Source: Marinomonas aquimarina (GTDB taxonomy: Bacteria > Pseudomonadota > Gammaproteobacteria > Pseudomonadales > Marinomonadaceae). Taken from it: a stretch of DNA of 64,000 nt. This document shows, piece after piece, positions 30,724 to 39,538 of the stretch (position 1 is its first letter; every line of letters starts with the position of its first letter). A program made the translations under genes and the position numbers. The notes below the pieces were generated by a model. That model was not told where the DNA came from. It searched no databases and worked only from the letters and a program-made list of their open reading frames with translations. The stretch is from contig NZ_FLOC01000016.1 of the NCBI RefSeq assembly GCF_900089755.1, positions 1 through 64,000 on the forward strand. The letters run 5' to 3'.

Positions 30724-31094
30724 TCACGTCGCTCATTCAGTCAAAGGTTGAAAGTTTGGTCGCTATTCTACGTGGCTCATGTCTGTTTTTGTAGCAACAA
30801 AAATGGAGATCACCAGCGCGGCCGTGAAAGCAGTCGCTTTCCGACTGCTTTTTCAAATAGCACCTTATAAATCAAGCGCTTCTACGAATCCGCGTAAAGG
30901 ATTAGATCAGTCTGGTAAGGTGAGTTTTCGAAATGCACTCAAAAGCAACATGTGTGACGAGTCCAGGCGATTTTTCAGTGGTCTATCAAGGTTTACTGTG
31001 CAAACAGGCTGAGTCGGTAACTCTTTTGCCACAAGCTTGAGTAGATCCGCTATTATTCATGCCATTGAACTTCTAGCTGATCAGGCAATTTGAA
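30724..31094. other. Divergent intergenic region with an orphan terminator
   Basis: 371 bases between two divergent flavoprotein genes. It has a TTTTTGT/ACAAAAA hairpin (30785-30802) and a terminator-like hairpin (30827-30853) on the plus strand, with no annotated gene upstream on that strand. It may hold a small RNA or a leader-attenuator for the gene at 31095. A 77-codon ORF (30779-31012) overlaps these hairpins and looks spurious. Confidence 0.4.
30827..30853 (+). terminator. Orphan Rho-independent terminator
   Basis: AAAGCAGTCG (30827-30836) and CGACTGCTTT (30842-30851) form a 10-pair stem with a CTTTC loop and a five-T tail on the plus strand only. The nearest plus-strand gene upstream is 1.7 kb away with an opposed gene between. 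Confidence 0.65.
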
Positions 31095-32540
31095 TTGAGC
31101 AATATAGCAACCGAATCCACTTATTGGGTCATGTGCCCTGACTGCCAAGGCCGTGGTAAACGCAGCCGCCGCATACGTAAAAAAGTCCGACTAGACTATC
31201 AAAAAGCACTCGAAGCCTTCGCAAAAGATGACCGCCTCACCGAGGCACCGCCACGGCCAAGAGGCCATTTAGAGTCTTGTGCGAAATGCGCTGGTCAAGG
31301 TGTCATCCGCGCCAAGGAACCTCAAGCGATCGATAGTGAACGCTTACCTCACGTGGCGATTATTGGCGCCGGTATTGGTGGCATGGCACTTGCCGTGGCT
31401 TGCAAACATCGTGGCATCCCATGCACCTTGTATGAGCGGGACAGTGGTTTTGATGCCCGTTCTCAAGGTTATGGTTTGACCTTGCAGCAAGCCAGTCGTG
31501 CCATGTCTGGTCTGGGCATTACTGAGCTGGATGATGGTGTGGTATCGACACGCCATTTAGTGCATACCACAGAAGGCAAGGTCGTAGCAGAGTGGGGCAT
31601 GCGCCGTTGGATGGAAGGCAAGCCGTGTGCCACGCCGAAGCGTTCCAATATTCATATTGCCCGTCAGTCCCTGCGCTGGCAGATGATGCAGCAACTGGGT
31701 GGTGCCGACCAAGTTCAGTGGAATCATCAATTGCTTGGTTTTGATCAAGACGTTGACGGTAAGGTACAGCTAACGCTCAGTGCCAATGGCCAAGAAAAAC
31801 AGGTGGCTGCGGATCTCATTGTCGGTGCTGATGGTATTCGTAGCGTGGTGCGCAAACAGATCATTGGTGATGAAAAGACGCCCCTGCGTTCTTTAGATTG
31901 CATGGTGATTCTGGGGATCTGTCCGTTGTCTGCGCTAAATGGTCTTGAGTCGGACTTGCTGGATGGCGCGACCGTGTTCCAAACAGCCAACGGCAATGAG
32001 CGCATTTATATGATGCCTTACAAGGCCGATTCTGTGATGTGGCAGCTCAGTTTCCGTATGCACGAAGAAGACGCTAAGGCATTGAGCGCACAAGGCTCTG
32101 AAGCATTGAAAGCGGAAGCTTGTCGTCGCTTACCTTGGCACGCGCCGATTCCTGAGATTCTTAGTGCGACCCCCGCCGAGTTGGTGTCGGGTTACCCTGT
32201 GTATGACCGTGAACTGTTGACCCCCGAGCATTTCGCGAACAGTCCAAGGGCCACCTTGATTGGCGATGCTGCCCACCCGATGACGCCGTTTAAAGGGCAG
32301 GGGGCAAACCAAGCTATCTTGGATGCCTTATCCCTCGCCCGTCAAATTAGCCAAGGTTGCTGGTCTGCTGAAGTGTGGAGTGAAGCAGGGATTCGCCAAG
32401 CGGTGTTGGCTTCTTATGAAGAGGAAATGCTAGCGCGCAGTGCCGTGAAAGTAGAGGGCTCTGCCGCGGCGGCGGAGTTTTTACACTCAGACATTGTGCT
32501 AGAGCCAGTCGACCAACCACGTCGTCTAAAAATTAAATAG
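31095..32540 (+). CDS. FAD-dependent monooxygenase with N-terminal DnaJ-type cysteine module
   Basis: 481 residues from a TTG at 31095 (CAGG about 11 bases before); no better start precedes the first cysteines. Residues 14-21 (CPDCQGRG) and 62-69 (CAKCAGQG) are two CxxCxGxG repeats like half of a DnaJ zinc finger, with a basic helix between them. A PF01494-type flavin monooxygenase follows: FAD loop IIGAGIGGMALA (90-101), VGADGIRSVVR, and GDAAHPMTPFKGQGAN. The cysteines probably bind one zinc. The family domain is firm; the substrate and the role of the module are unknown. Confidence 0.82.
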   Translation: MSNIATESTYWVMCPDCQGRGKRSRRIRKKVRLDYQKALEAFAKDDRLTEAPPRPRGHLESCAKCAGQGVIRAKEPQAIDSERLPHVAIIGAGIGGMALAVACKHRGIPCTLYERDSGFDARSQGYGLTLQQASRAMSGLGITELDDGVVSTRHLVHTTEGKVVAEWGMRRWMEGKPCATPKRSNIHIARQSLRWQMMQQLGGADQVQWNHQLLGFDQDVDGKVQLTLSANGQEKQVAADLIVGADGIRSVVRKQIIGDEKTPLRSLDCMVILGICPLSALNGLESDLLDGATVFQTANGNERIYMMPYKADSVMWQLSFRMHEEDAKALSAQGSEALKAEACRRLPWHAPIPEILSATPAELVSGYPVYDRELLTPEHFANSPRATLIGDAAHPMTPFKGQGANQAILDALSLARQISQGCWSAEVWSEAGIRQAVLASYEEEMLARSAVKVEGSAAAAEFLHSDIVLEPVDQPRRLKIK

Positions 32541-32625
32541 CCGTGACCAACTCTTTGAGCATGGCGGTCAGCGGGATTTTCGCCCAGACTTAAACGCAAC
32601 TAAGCATTGCTCCAAGGAGATTAGC

Positions 32626-33162
32626 ATGTATCAAACGGTGTTAGATTTTTGGTTTATTGAAATAGAGCCAGCGCAATGGTGGCAAAAAGATGTGGCGTTT
32701 GATCGGGATATTGAGCGCCGTTTTGCTGTGCTGCATGAGCAGGCCAAAGCAGGTGAGCTGTATGATTGGCGCGCCACAGCCCATGGCAGTTTGGCGGAAA
32801 TCATCGTGCTCGATCAGTTCTCACGTAATATTTATCGTGATCAGCCCGAGGCGTTTGCTTGTGACCCTTTAGCACTGGCGCTGGCGCAGTTTGCCATCGA
32901 AAAGGGCATGGATAAGTCATTATCACAAACCGAACGCAGCTTCCTTTACATGCCGTTTATGCACAGTGAGTCAAAACGCATTCATAGCCAAGCATTGCGA
33001 CTGTTTGAAGACTTGGGCAATGCCAATAATTTGGATTTTGAACGCCAGCACAAGGCCATTATTGATCGCTTTGGCCGCTATCCGCACCGCAATGACATCC
33101 TCGGGCGAGAGTCGAGTGCAGAGGAGCGGGCCTTTCTTGAGCAGCCTAACTCAAGCTTTTGA
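32626..33162 (+). CDS. DUF924 family protein
   Basis: 178 residues. DUF924 features: an N-terminal VLDFWF, a WW pair (40s region), LDQFSRNIYRDQPEAFA, and SFLYMPFMHSES. It is helical, tetratricopeptide-like in fold by family, and cytosolic. Its function is unknown. AAGGAG precedes the ATG by 6 bases. It ends 2 bases before the convergent thioesterase gene. Confidence 0.9.
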   Translation: MYQTVLDFWFIEIEPAQWWQKDVAFDRDIERRFAVLHEQAKAGELYDWRATAHGSLAEIIVLDQFSRNIYRDQPEAFACDPLALALAQFAIEKGMDKSLSQTERSFLYMPFMHSESKRIHSQALRLFEDLGNANNLDFERQHKAIIDRFGRYPHRNDILGRESSAEERAFLEQPNSSF

Positions 33163-33164
33163 GA

Positions 33165-33569
33165 TTAGGCTTCGTCGTCAAAAATCGGTGTCGGTTTCTT
33201 ATTTTCATCAATGGCAACAAAGTTGAACGCACCAGTGATGGCTTTCTCACGCTTGTCGCTGTAAAGCTCCTCTAAAAAGATATCCACTTCAACCTTAAGC
33301 GACGTACGGCCAACTTTGACCACACGGGCCACCAGTTCAACTAAAATACCAGAAGGGATTGGGCGTTTGAAATCCACTTGCTCGGTGGAAATCGTAACCA
33401 CTTGTTTACGGGCAAAGCGTGTCGCGGCAATGTAGGCGACTTCGTCCATCCACTTAAGTGCTTCGCCGCCGAATAAGGTGTCATAATGATTAGTGGTGCT
33501 GGGGAACACCATCTTCGCGACACGGGTTTCGGAAATTTCCTCACGTTTTTGAATTAGAAGAGTGTTCAT
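33165..33569 (-). CDS. Acyl-CoA thioesterase (YciA-like hotdog fold)
   Basis: 134 residues from the ATG at 33569 (another ATG directly before, at 33572). It hydrolyses acyl-CoA thioesters. The hotdog signature NHYDTLFGGEALKWMDEVA contains the conserved Asn and Asp of the active site, then DFKRPIPSG. It is cytosolic. Its start codons overlap head-to-head with the start of the DUF3080 gene, leaving no intergenic space between the two divergent genes. Confidence 0.88.
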   Translation of the reverse strand: MNTLLIQKREEISETRVAKMVFPSTTNHYDTLFGGEALKWMDEVAYIAATRFARKQVVTISTEQVDFKRPIPSGILVELVARVVKVGRTSLKVEVDIFLEELYSDKREKAITGAFNFVAIDENKKPTPIFDDEA

Positions 33570-33570
33570 C

Positions 33571-34599
33571 ATGACGTTACTGCTCTCTCGAAAGTCGATT
33601 GTATTACTGCTAATGGGTACGTTGCTGATTGGCTGCGCTCAGTTTGCTCCACAGACTTTGTTTGAGTCGTATATCAAAGACCTCAACCGATCCGAATACC
33701 TTCAAATCGAGATGGATTCAGAACTGTCATGGCAGTCGTTACCGGCATTAAGAACGCGGCAAATGGAACTGAGTCAGTTTGATGTTGGCTTATTAGAGTT
33801 TTTGTCGCTGCAACAGTGTGATGTCGGCGCGGTGGCTGGACAGCGTAATAGTATACTGGGGCGGGTGATGCCGACAAGCCAGCGCTTTGTCTATGAGCTG
33901 GATATCATCCGTGCGATCCGCAGTTGTGAGATCGAAGACACTGATTTACGGACTAAACTGACCGATGTGGCCAATATCAAAGCCAGCGAGTTACCGATCG
34001 CCTTCTCTAATATGCTTTGGGCTGGAGAAGAGACGGCCAGCTTGTTTAGTTTGGCCAATGGCTTTATTCCCGTGTCACCGGAAGCGTCTCAGTACCAAGA
34101 TTTGATCACGGCATTACAGCACCTAGAACGCATTGCAGGGAATTTAGAAAACATTCCTAATGTACGCAGTGCTGACATCGAAGCGGATATGAAAGTCATT
34201 TATGAAAGTGAATACCTCGGCAAGTTGCTCTATAGCATTGTCCATATTCGTCACTACTTAGAAGCAACCACCCAGGCGTTGGAGCCGCTCAGTCAAAACC
34301 AATCGGTGTGTGGTGCGCCGCTGAATTTCTTGAAGCAGCAATTCGAAGCCCATTATATCAAGCTACTCCAACCCTATATGGCGCGTATCAATCGAGTGGC
34401 TTATCAAGTGCTGCCCCTGCTGCAATCCTTGGTGCAGCAAAGTCCACTGCAAGCCCCCGAGTGGCACAGCTTTATTCGTCAATTTGATGTTCGAGACAGT
34501 CACAGTGCTTGGCAAGGTTATCTGAGTGCCTCGCGGGAGCATGGCCGAGCATGGAGTCGAATCTTTGCGGTTTGTGGTGAAGCGGTGGGCAATGCTTAA
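33571..34599 (+). CDS. DUF3080 lipoprotein
   Basis: 342 residues from the ATG at 33571. A lipoprotein signal with lipobox LIGC (Cys22) predicts membrane anchoring after export. The mature part is mostly helical with pairs of cysteines (for example QQCDVGAV and RSCEIED). It matches the DUF3080 family in length and in motifs such as LWAGEET near the middle. The function is unknown. The start overlaps the divergent thioesterase start, and the end overlaps the convergent gene by 4 bases. Confidence 0.8.
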   Translation: MTLLLSRKSIVLLLMGTLLIGCAQFAPQTLFESYIKDLNRSEYLQIEMDSELSWQSLPALRTRQMELSQFDVGLLEFLSLQQCDVGAVAGQRNSILGRVMPTSQRFVYELDIIRAIRSCEIEDTDLRTKLTDVANIKASELPIAFSNMLWAGEETASLFSLANGFIPVSPEASQYQDLITALQHLERIAGNLENIPNVRSADIEADMKVIYESEYLGKLLYSIVHIRHYLEATTQALEPLSQNQSVCGAPLNFLKQQFEAHYIKLLQPYMARINRVAYQVLPLLQSLVQQSPLQAPEWHSFIRQFDVRDSHSAWQGYLSASREHGRAWSRIFAVCGEAVGNA

Positions 34600-34919
34600 G
34601 CGTGAGTAGAGATCAGGTTATCAACGGCGGCAACGGCATCGTAGGCGGCGACGTTGCCTTGTGCTAGGGGCTCATGACTGAGGGCCTTGAGCAGTGCTAG
34701 GTTGGCCGTGGGGTTACTGCTAATGCCTCCGGAAAACTGAATCGGGCGCGTCACGGCATGGGGTTCGTGCAGGCTGAGGGTGTCTTCTGCCGTGCGTAAG
34801 CTTGGTCCTGGCTGAGTAAAGAGACTCATGAACAGCGCAAAGTTGGCATTGCCGGAGACTCGGCCGCCCGCTTTCACCTCATGGGTTAACTGTGTTTCTA
34901 AGACGTCTCTAATATTCAT
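34596..34919 (-). CDS. Conserved-looking small cytosolic protein, function unknown
   Basis: 107 residues from the ATG at 34919, preceded by AGAGAG; a TTG 13 codons upstream is possible but lacks support. It is rich in Ala, Asn and Ser, with no signal, membrane segment or cysteine. I do not recognise a family. Part of the sequence (GGRVSGNANFALFMSLFTQP) looks compact and folded, and the C-terminal half looks helical. It converges with DUF3080, overlapping by 4 bases. Confidence 0.6.
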   Translation of the reverse strand: MNIRDVLETQLTHEVKAGGRVSGNANFALFMSLFTQPGPSLRTAEDTLSLHEPHAVTRPIQFSGGISSNPTANLALLKALSHEPLAQGNVAAYDAVAAVDNLISTHA

Positions 34920-35125
34920 AAATAAGCCAACTCTCTGGATAACAAATTTATCGGCCAAAACGAGATTTCTTTAATAAAGACAGCAAATTAAGCTAAAGTT
35001 TTTCATAGATGGTACGTTTATAAGAGTATTCCATGTAAAAACATTTGCACAAAAACTAGACAGAGAAAAAAGGATAGTGTTAGCTGGCTAGTGTCGTTGT
35101 CCAAAGTCTGATGTAGGTTGGTTGG

Positions 35126-36190
35126 ATGCATAATATTAATGAGCTGATAGAGAACGTTAGACATAACGAGCAGATTGCGCTGAAGTTTTTCGACATCGAG
35201 CGTTGTATCTTATCTATTGGCCGTTGTGATCAATTTGTCTCCACCCTTACCAAAGAAGTGCAAAAACAATTCAATGTGCCGTTTGTCTGGATCAATTTGA
35301 TCACTGAAGCGCCATTGGCCCACCTAGTGGAAACCTTAGAAAAAACCGTTGGTCTGCGTGATCGTGTTTTATTTACCCGCCGGAGCGCCATGATCGATGC
35401 CATCGGCACCGGTAATAAAACCGTGTTGGTGAACCAAGATATCGGTCATTACTGGGAAGTCATTCCACAATCTTATCGCAGTATTATCGGCTCGGTTGCC
35501 ATTTCTCCCCTTACAATAGACGGCGAGCTGGTTGGCTTGTTTTGCCAAGCTGACCAAGACGTGCATCGTTATGATCCCACGGCCAAAGACACTTTCTTGC
35601 TGGATCAGCTGTCGATAAAAATCTCGATCTGCTTAAGCAACGTGACCGCCCGTGAGAAATTAGAATATCTGGCGACGCGTGACCCGTTAACTGGCTTATT
35701 GAACCGTCGCCAGCTAGAGTTGATGTTGGAGCGGGAATTTAGTCGTTGTAAAAGTCAAAACCGCGACTTAACTGCCGTGTTCGTCGACTGTGATGCGTTT
35801 AAGTCGATCAACGATACTTTAGGCCACAATTGTGGCGATGAAGTGTTAGAATACATCGCGAAACGTCTTTTGAAGCATGTCTATAAGCAAGGGTTGGCAT
35901 TCCGTTTTGCGGGTGATGAATTTGTCTTTGTAATGCCGGGGAAAAGCTATGAGCAAGCGCTAGAGGTCGCGGAGTCCATCCACGACTATTTGCATGCCAA
36001 TCCATTGCGTTACAAAAGTAATCTCGTGCCAATCACAGTCAGTTATGGTGGTGCCAGTGTCTTATCGGATGCGCCTACCAGCTATAAGCACTTGCTGAAA
36101 TTAGCGGACGAGCGCCTCTATAACTACAAAAACAATCGCAAGCGATCTGTTCCTACAAAAGTCTTCAAATTTCTGAACAAAATACGCTGA
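35126..36190 (+). CDS. GAF-GGDEF protein, probable diguanylate cyclase
   Basis: 354 residues. The N-terminal half (about 25-170) is a DUF484/GAF-like sensor with no membrane segment, and the C-terminal half (182-345) is a GGDEF domain (RDPLTGLLNRR, then FVDCDAFKSINDTLGH). The signature is AGDEF at 262-266 instead of GGDEF. Ala at the first position is found in some active cyclases, so activity is possible but unproven. The inhibitory RxxD site five residues before is missing, so product inhibition by that route is not expected. It directly precedes the HexR operator and glk. Confidence 0.85.
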   Translation: MHNINELIENVRHNEQIALKFFDIERCILSIGRCDQFVSTLTKEVQKQFNVPFVWINLITEAPLAHLVETLEKTVGLRDRVLFTRRSAMIDAIGTGNKTVLVNQDIGHYWEVIPQSYRSIIGSVAISPLTIDGELVGLFCQADQDVHRYDPTAKDTFLLDQLSIKISICLSNVTAREKLEYLATRDPLTGLLNRRQLELMLEREFSRCKSQNRDLTAVFVDCDAFKSINDTLGHNCGDEVLEYIAKRLLKHVYKQGLAFRFAGDEFVFVMPGKSYEQALEVAESIHDYLHANPLRYKSNLVPITVSYGGASVLSDAPTSYKHLLKLADERLYNYKNNRKRSVPTKVFKFLNKIR

Positions 36191-36191
36191 T

Positions 36192-36208
36192 ATGTAATTA
36201 AATTACAT
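36192..36208. promoter_or_regulatory. HexR operator before glk-zwf-eda
   Basis: ATGTAATTAAATTACAT is a 17-base perfect inverted repeat about a central A. It contains TGTAATTAAATTACA, the HexR site described for gammaproteobacterial central-carbon genes. It lies 94 bases upstream of glk, and zwf and eda are established HexR targets. No hexR gene is in the window. Confidence 0.8.
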
Positions 36209-36301
36209 TATTTGGCTGTTATTTTTGGGTTCAGGTGTTTTTACACGCTTTTTCGTTGTAAAATTTCAAAAAAAATTAGAACTCCTATTAAGAGGTTTAC
36301 T

Positions 36302-37276
36302 ATGTCTCATGCTTTGATCGCGGATTTGGGAGGGACAAACGCACGTTTTGCCTTAGTACCGATCAATCAATATCAGCCACAGGAAGTGAGTGTTTACTCT
36401 TGTAAAGAGTATGAGTCTTTCTTTGATGCTGTTTCTGCTTACGTTGAGCAATGTAGCGTAAACTTCGACTCCATAGATGCCATTGTGTTGGCGATTGCGG
36501 GGCCTGTGAACCAGGAAGTGATTCGCTTCTCGAACAACCCTTGGCACTTTACCCGTCAACAGATCCAAGACCACTTTGGTCATGATAAGAAAATTGCACT
36601 GCTGAATGACTTTGATGCGATTGGTCACAGCTTAGAAGTCATCCCCCAAGAAGAACTGGTGCAAATTGGTGAACCTGCCACAGTCGACCCGAAAGCGGCA
36701 GCGTGGGTATTAGGGGCTGGTACGGGCCTAGGTGTGGCCTGTGTGGTACCACAAGAGAATGGCGCCAACATCGTTTTACCTGGTGAAGGCGGACATGTGG
36801 ATCTAGCCACCTGCAACGATCAAGAAGATTACATTCTGCGTTTTCTACGCGAACGTCATCACCGCGTCTCGGCAGAGCGTGTATTGTCGGGTATGGGCCT
36901 TGAGAATATTTATGAAGCCCTAGCACACCGCCAAGGTATTGAACGACGTTTGTCGGCACCGGAAATTGGCGCGGCGATCGAAGCGGGCAATGACCAGATA
37001 GCGGACGCCACCTTGGCGCAATTTTTCACCTTTCTCGGTCGTGTGACAGGTGATCTTGTATTGTCCGTGGAAACGCGCGGCGGCGTGTACATTGCCGGCG
37101 GTATCGTGCCACGTTATTTAGAACATATGAAACGCAGCGCGTTCCGCGACGCGATGCAAGACAAGGGGCGTATGAAGGCGTTTGTGTCGCCAATCCCGAC
37201 CTTTGTTGTGATGTCAGAATTCCCTGGGCTGATGGGGTGCGCCAATTACGCATCGTATCTTGTTAATCAAGCCTAA
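36302..37276 (+). CDS. glk: Glucokinase
   Basis: 324 residues from the ATG at 36302, which follows AAGAGG. The open frame extends 30 codons upstream through the promoter. It phosphorylates glucose with ATP. The N-terminal LIADLGGTNARFAL phosphate-binding loop, GPVNQEVIRFSNNPWHF, LNDFDA, GAGTGLGVA and PGEGGHVDLA are all typical of the bacterial Glk family. It is the first gene of glk-zwf-eda; zwf follows 20 bases on. Confidence 0.95.
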   Translation: MSHALIADLGGTNARFALVPINQYQPQEVSVYSCKEYESFFDAVSAYVEQCSVNFDSIDAIVLAIAGPVNQEVIRFSNNPWHFTRQQIQDHFGHDKKIALLNDFDAIGHSLEVIPQEELVQIGEPATVDPKAAAWVLGAGTGLGVACVVPQENGANIVLPGEGGHVDLATCNDQEDYILRFLRERHHRVSAERVLSGMGLENIYEALAHRQGIERRLSAPEIGAAIEAGNDQIADATLAQFFTFLGRVTGDLVLSVETRGGVYIAGGIVPRYLEHMKRSAFRDAMQDKGRMKAFVSPIPTFVVMSEFPGLMGCANYASYLVNQA

Positions 37277-37296
37277 TTAGAATCGGAGAGAAAAAG

Positions 37297-38772
37297 ATGA
37301 AGGCAAGTTTAAAAGCCTGTGATGTGGTGATTTTTGGTGGCGGTGGCGACTTGGCCATGCGCAAGCTTCTTCCAGCTCTCTATCATTTGGATCAAGATGG
37401 TCTGCTGGCGAAAAACACTCGCATCATCGGTGCATCACGCCGAGACATGAGCGCAGAAGACTACCAAGCGAAAGTACGTGAAGCGCTCGACGAGTTTGTC
37501 CCTAAGAGTATCGGTGATGAAAAAACTTGGCCACGCTTTAAAGAGCGTTTGAGCTATGTATCGGTAGACGCTCAGCAAGAGTCAGACTTTGCCCGTTTCA
37601 ATGAAGCGAATGTGGGCGCGGACGACAAAGATGTGGTGTTCTACTTGGCGACGTCGCCAGACCTATTCGGTTCGATCTGTTCTTCGTTGGCAAACCAAGG
37701 TCTCAATCAAGAGCGCATGCGTGTGGTGCTTGAGAAGCCACTGGGTCGCGACTTGCAATCGTCTCGTGCGATCAACGATGAAGTGACGCAAAACTTTGGC
37801 GAGAAACAAATCTTCCGTATCGACCACTACTTAGGTAAAGAAACCGTTCAAAACCTATTGGCGATCCGTTTTGGTAACACCCTGTTTGAGCCGCTATGGG
37901 ACAGTGCACACATTGATAACGTTCAGATCACAGTCTCTGAAACGGTCGGTGTAGAAGGCCGTTGGGGCTACTACGACAAAGCGGGCGCGCTACGTGACAT
38001 GGTGCAAAACCACCTTGTGCAGCTGCTATGTTTGGTGGCGATGGAGCCTCCTGGTCGTAACGATGCCGACTCAGTACGTGATGAAAAGATCAAAGTATTG
38101 AAAGCGCTGCGTCCCATCGAAGGGGCCAATGCTTACACCAAAACCGTTCGTGGTCAGTACGCCAAAGGCATGATCAACGGCAAAGAAGTGAAAGGCTACT
38201 TTGACGAAGAAGGCTCTAACCCAGAGTCACGTACGGAAACTTTCGTGGCGCTGCGTGCTGACATTGATAACTGGCGTTGGGCGGGGGTGCCGTTCTACCT
38301 ACGTACCGGTAAACGTCTTGGTCAGCGTTACTCGGAAATCGTGATTCAATACAAGTCGATTCCACACAGCATCTTTAACGATGAAAGCAACCGCCAGCTG
38401 CAGCGTAACCAGTTGATCATTCGTCTACAGCCAGAAGAGAAAATCTCGCTAACGGTGATGAACAAGGTACCAGGCGCGGGCGAAGGCATGAACCTTCAGC
38501 CAGTGGATTTGAACCTAAGTTTGAGCGAAGCCTTCCACAACAAACGTAGCCCAGAAGCCTACGAGCGACTATTGCTAGACGTGATGCGCGACGACGCAAC
38601 CCTGTTCATGCGCTACGACGAAGTAGAAGCGGCTTGGAAATGGGTCGATGGCATCATGGCCGCTTGGAACCAAACCAGCGAGCGTCCAAAAGAATACGCT
38701 TCTGGCTCATGGGGCCCTGCGGCATCCATGGCTTTGCCAATCAAAGATGGCCGTAACTGGCACGACTACTAA
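37297..38772 (+). CDS. zwf: Glucose-6-phosphate 1-dehydrogenase
   Basis: 491 residues, the standard length. It oxidises glucose 6-phosphate to 6-phosphogluconolactone with NADP+. The dinucleotide loop is FGGGGDLAMRKLLPALY and the substrate-binding active-site peptide is RIDHYLGKE (His and Lys visible). It sits between glk and eda, 20 bases after and 18 bases before them. The usual partner 6-phosphogluconolactonase (pgl) is absent from the cluster. Confidence 0.97.
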   Translation: MKASLKACDVVIFGGGGDLAMRKLLPALYHLDQDGLLAKNTRIIGASRRDMSAEDYQAKVREALDEFVPKSIGDEKTWPRFKERLSYVSVDAQQESDFARFNEANVGADDKDVVFYLATSPDLFGSICSSLANQGLNQERMRVVLEKPLGRDLQSSRAINDEVTQNFGEKQIFRIDHYLGKETVQNLLAIRFGNTLFEPLWDSAHIDNVQITVSETVGVEGRWGYYDKAGALRDMVQNHLVQLLCLVAMEPPGRNDADSVRDEKIKVLKALRPIEGANAYTKTVRGQYAKGMINGKEVKGYFDEEGSNPESRTETFVALRADIDNWRWAGVPFYLRTGKRLGQRYSEIVIQYKSIPHSIFNDESNRQLQRNQLIIRLQPEEKISLTVMNKVPGAGEGMNLQPVDLNLSLSEAFHNKRSPEAYERLLLDVMRDDATLFMRYDEVEAAWKWVDGIMAAWNQTSERPKEYASGSWGPAASMALPIKDGRNWHDY

Positions 38773-38790
38773 GCAAAAGAGGATTTACCT

Positions 38791-39414
38791 ATGACAACTT
38801 ACACAGCCGCTCAAGTGATGACGGCAACGCCAGTGGTGCCAGTGATCGTGGTCGATGACGTGGAACAAGCGGTCAACCTAGGTAAAGCCTTGGTGGCGGG
38901 GGGCGTTCCGGTTTTGGAAGTAACGCTTCGTACCGACGCGGCGTTGGAAGCGATCACGGCTTTGCGTCAAGAAGTGCCGGATGCCATCGTTGGCGCGGGT
39001 ACGGTTTGCTCTCGTGAGCAATACGTCAAAGCAGTGGAAGCGGGCTCTCAGTTTATCATCAGCCCTGGGATGACGCCTGATCTGTTAAAAGTGGGTAAAG
39101 AGTACGACATTCCTTACCTACCAGCGGTAGCGACCATTTCCGATATCTTGTTAGGCCTTGAACACGGCTACGACCACTTTAAATTCTTCCCAGCGGAAGT
39201 GAATGGTGGCGTGAAAGCCTTGAAAGCGTTTTCTGGTCCATTACCACAAATTCGTTTTTGCCCAACGGGTGGCATCAATGAAAAGAACTTTAAAGAGTAC
39301 TTAGCTCTAGACAGCGTGCTATGTGTCGGTGGCTCTTGGATCGTACCGACGGACCTTGTTAAGGCTGGTAAATGGGACGAGATCACGGAACTGGCGAAGT
39401 CAGTGCAGCAGTAA
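38791..39414 (+). CDS. eda: KDPG/KHG aldolase (2-dehydro-3-deoxy-phosphogluconate aldolase)
   Basis: 207 residues. It splits 2-keto-3-deoxy-6-phosphogluconate to pyruvate and glyceraldehyde 3-phosphate, closing the Entner-Doudoroff pathway. The Schiff-base lysine is K131 in FKFFPAE, with E43 and R47 in VLEVTLRT; GAGTV and PTGGI are also conserved. AGAGG precedes the start. It ends at a strong terminator. The dehydratase gene edd is not in this cluster. Confidence 0.97.
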   Translation: MTTYTAAQVMTATPVVPVIVVDDVEQAVNLGKALVAGGVPVLEVTLRTDAALEAITALRQEVPDAIVGAGTVCSREQYVKAVEAGSQFIISPGMTPDLLKVGKEYDIPYLPAVATISDILLGLEHGYDHFKFFPAEVNGGVKALKAFSGPLPQIRFCPTGGINEKNFKEYLALDSVLCVGGSWIVPTDLVKAGKWDEITELAKSVQQ

Positions 39415-39438
39415 TCCGTATAAGTTTTGTGTCCTATC

Positions 39439-39470
39439 AAATGCCCTATTGCTTGCAATAGGGCATTTTT
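39439..39470 (+). terminator. Terminator of glk-zwf-eda
   Basis: AAATGCCCTATTGC and GCAATAGGGCATTT pair perfectly and are followed by a T run, 24 bases after eda. Confidence 0.9.
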
Positions 39471-39538
39471 GTTTGTCCTGAAACACCTTTGCAGTATTGT
39501 TGGAAGACTATCCAATCCATATTAAAAGGACCTTTGTT

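Noticed and set aside
30779..31012. 77-codon plus-strand ORF between the two flavoprotein genes
   Set aside because: It runs through the orphan terminator and another hairpin, lacks a clear ribosome-binding site and has no recognisable protein features.
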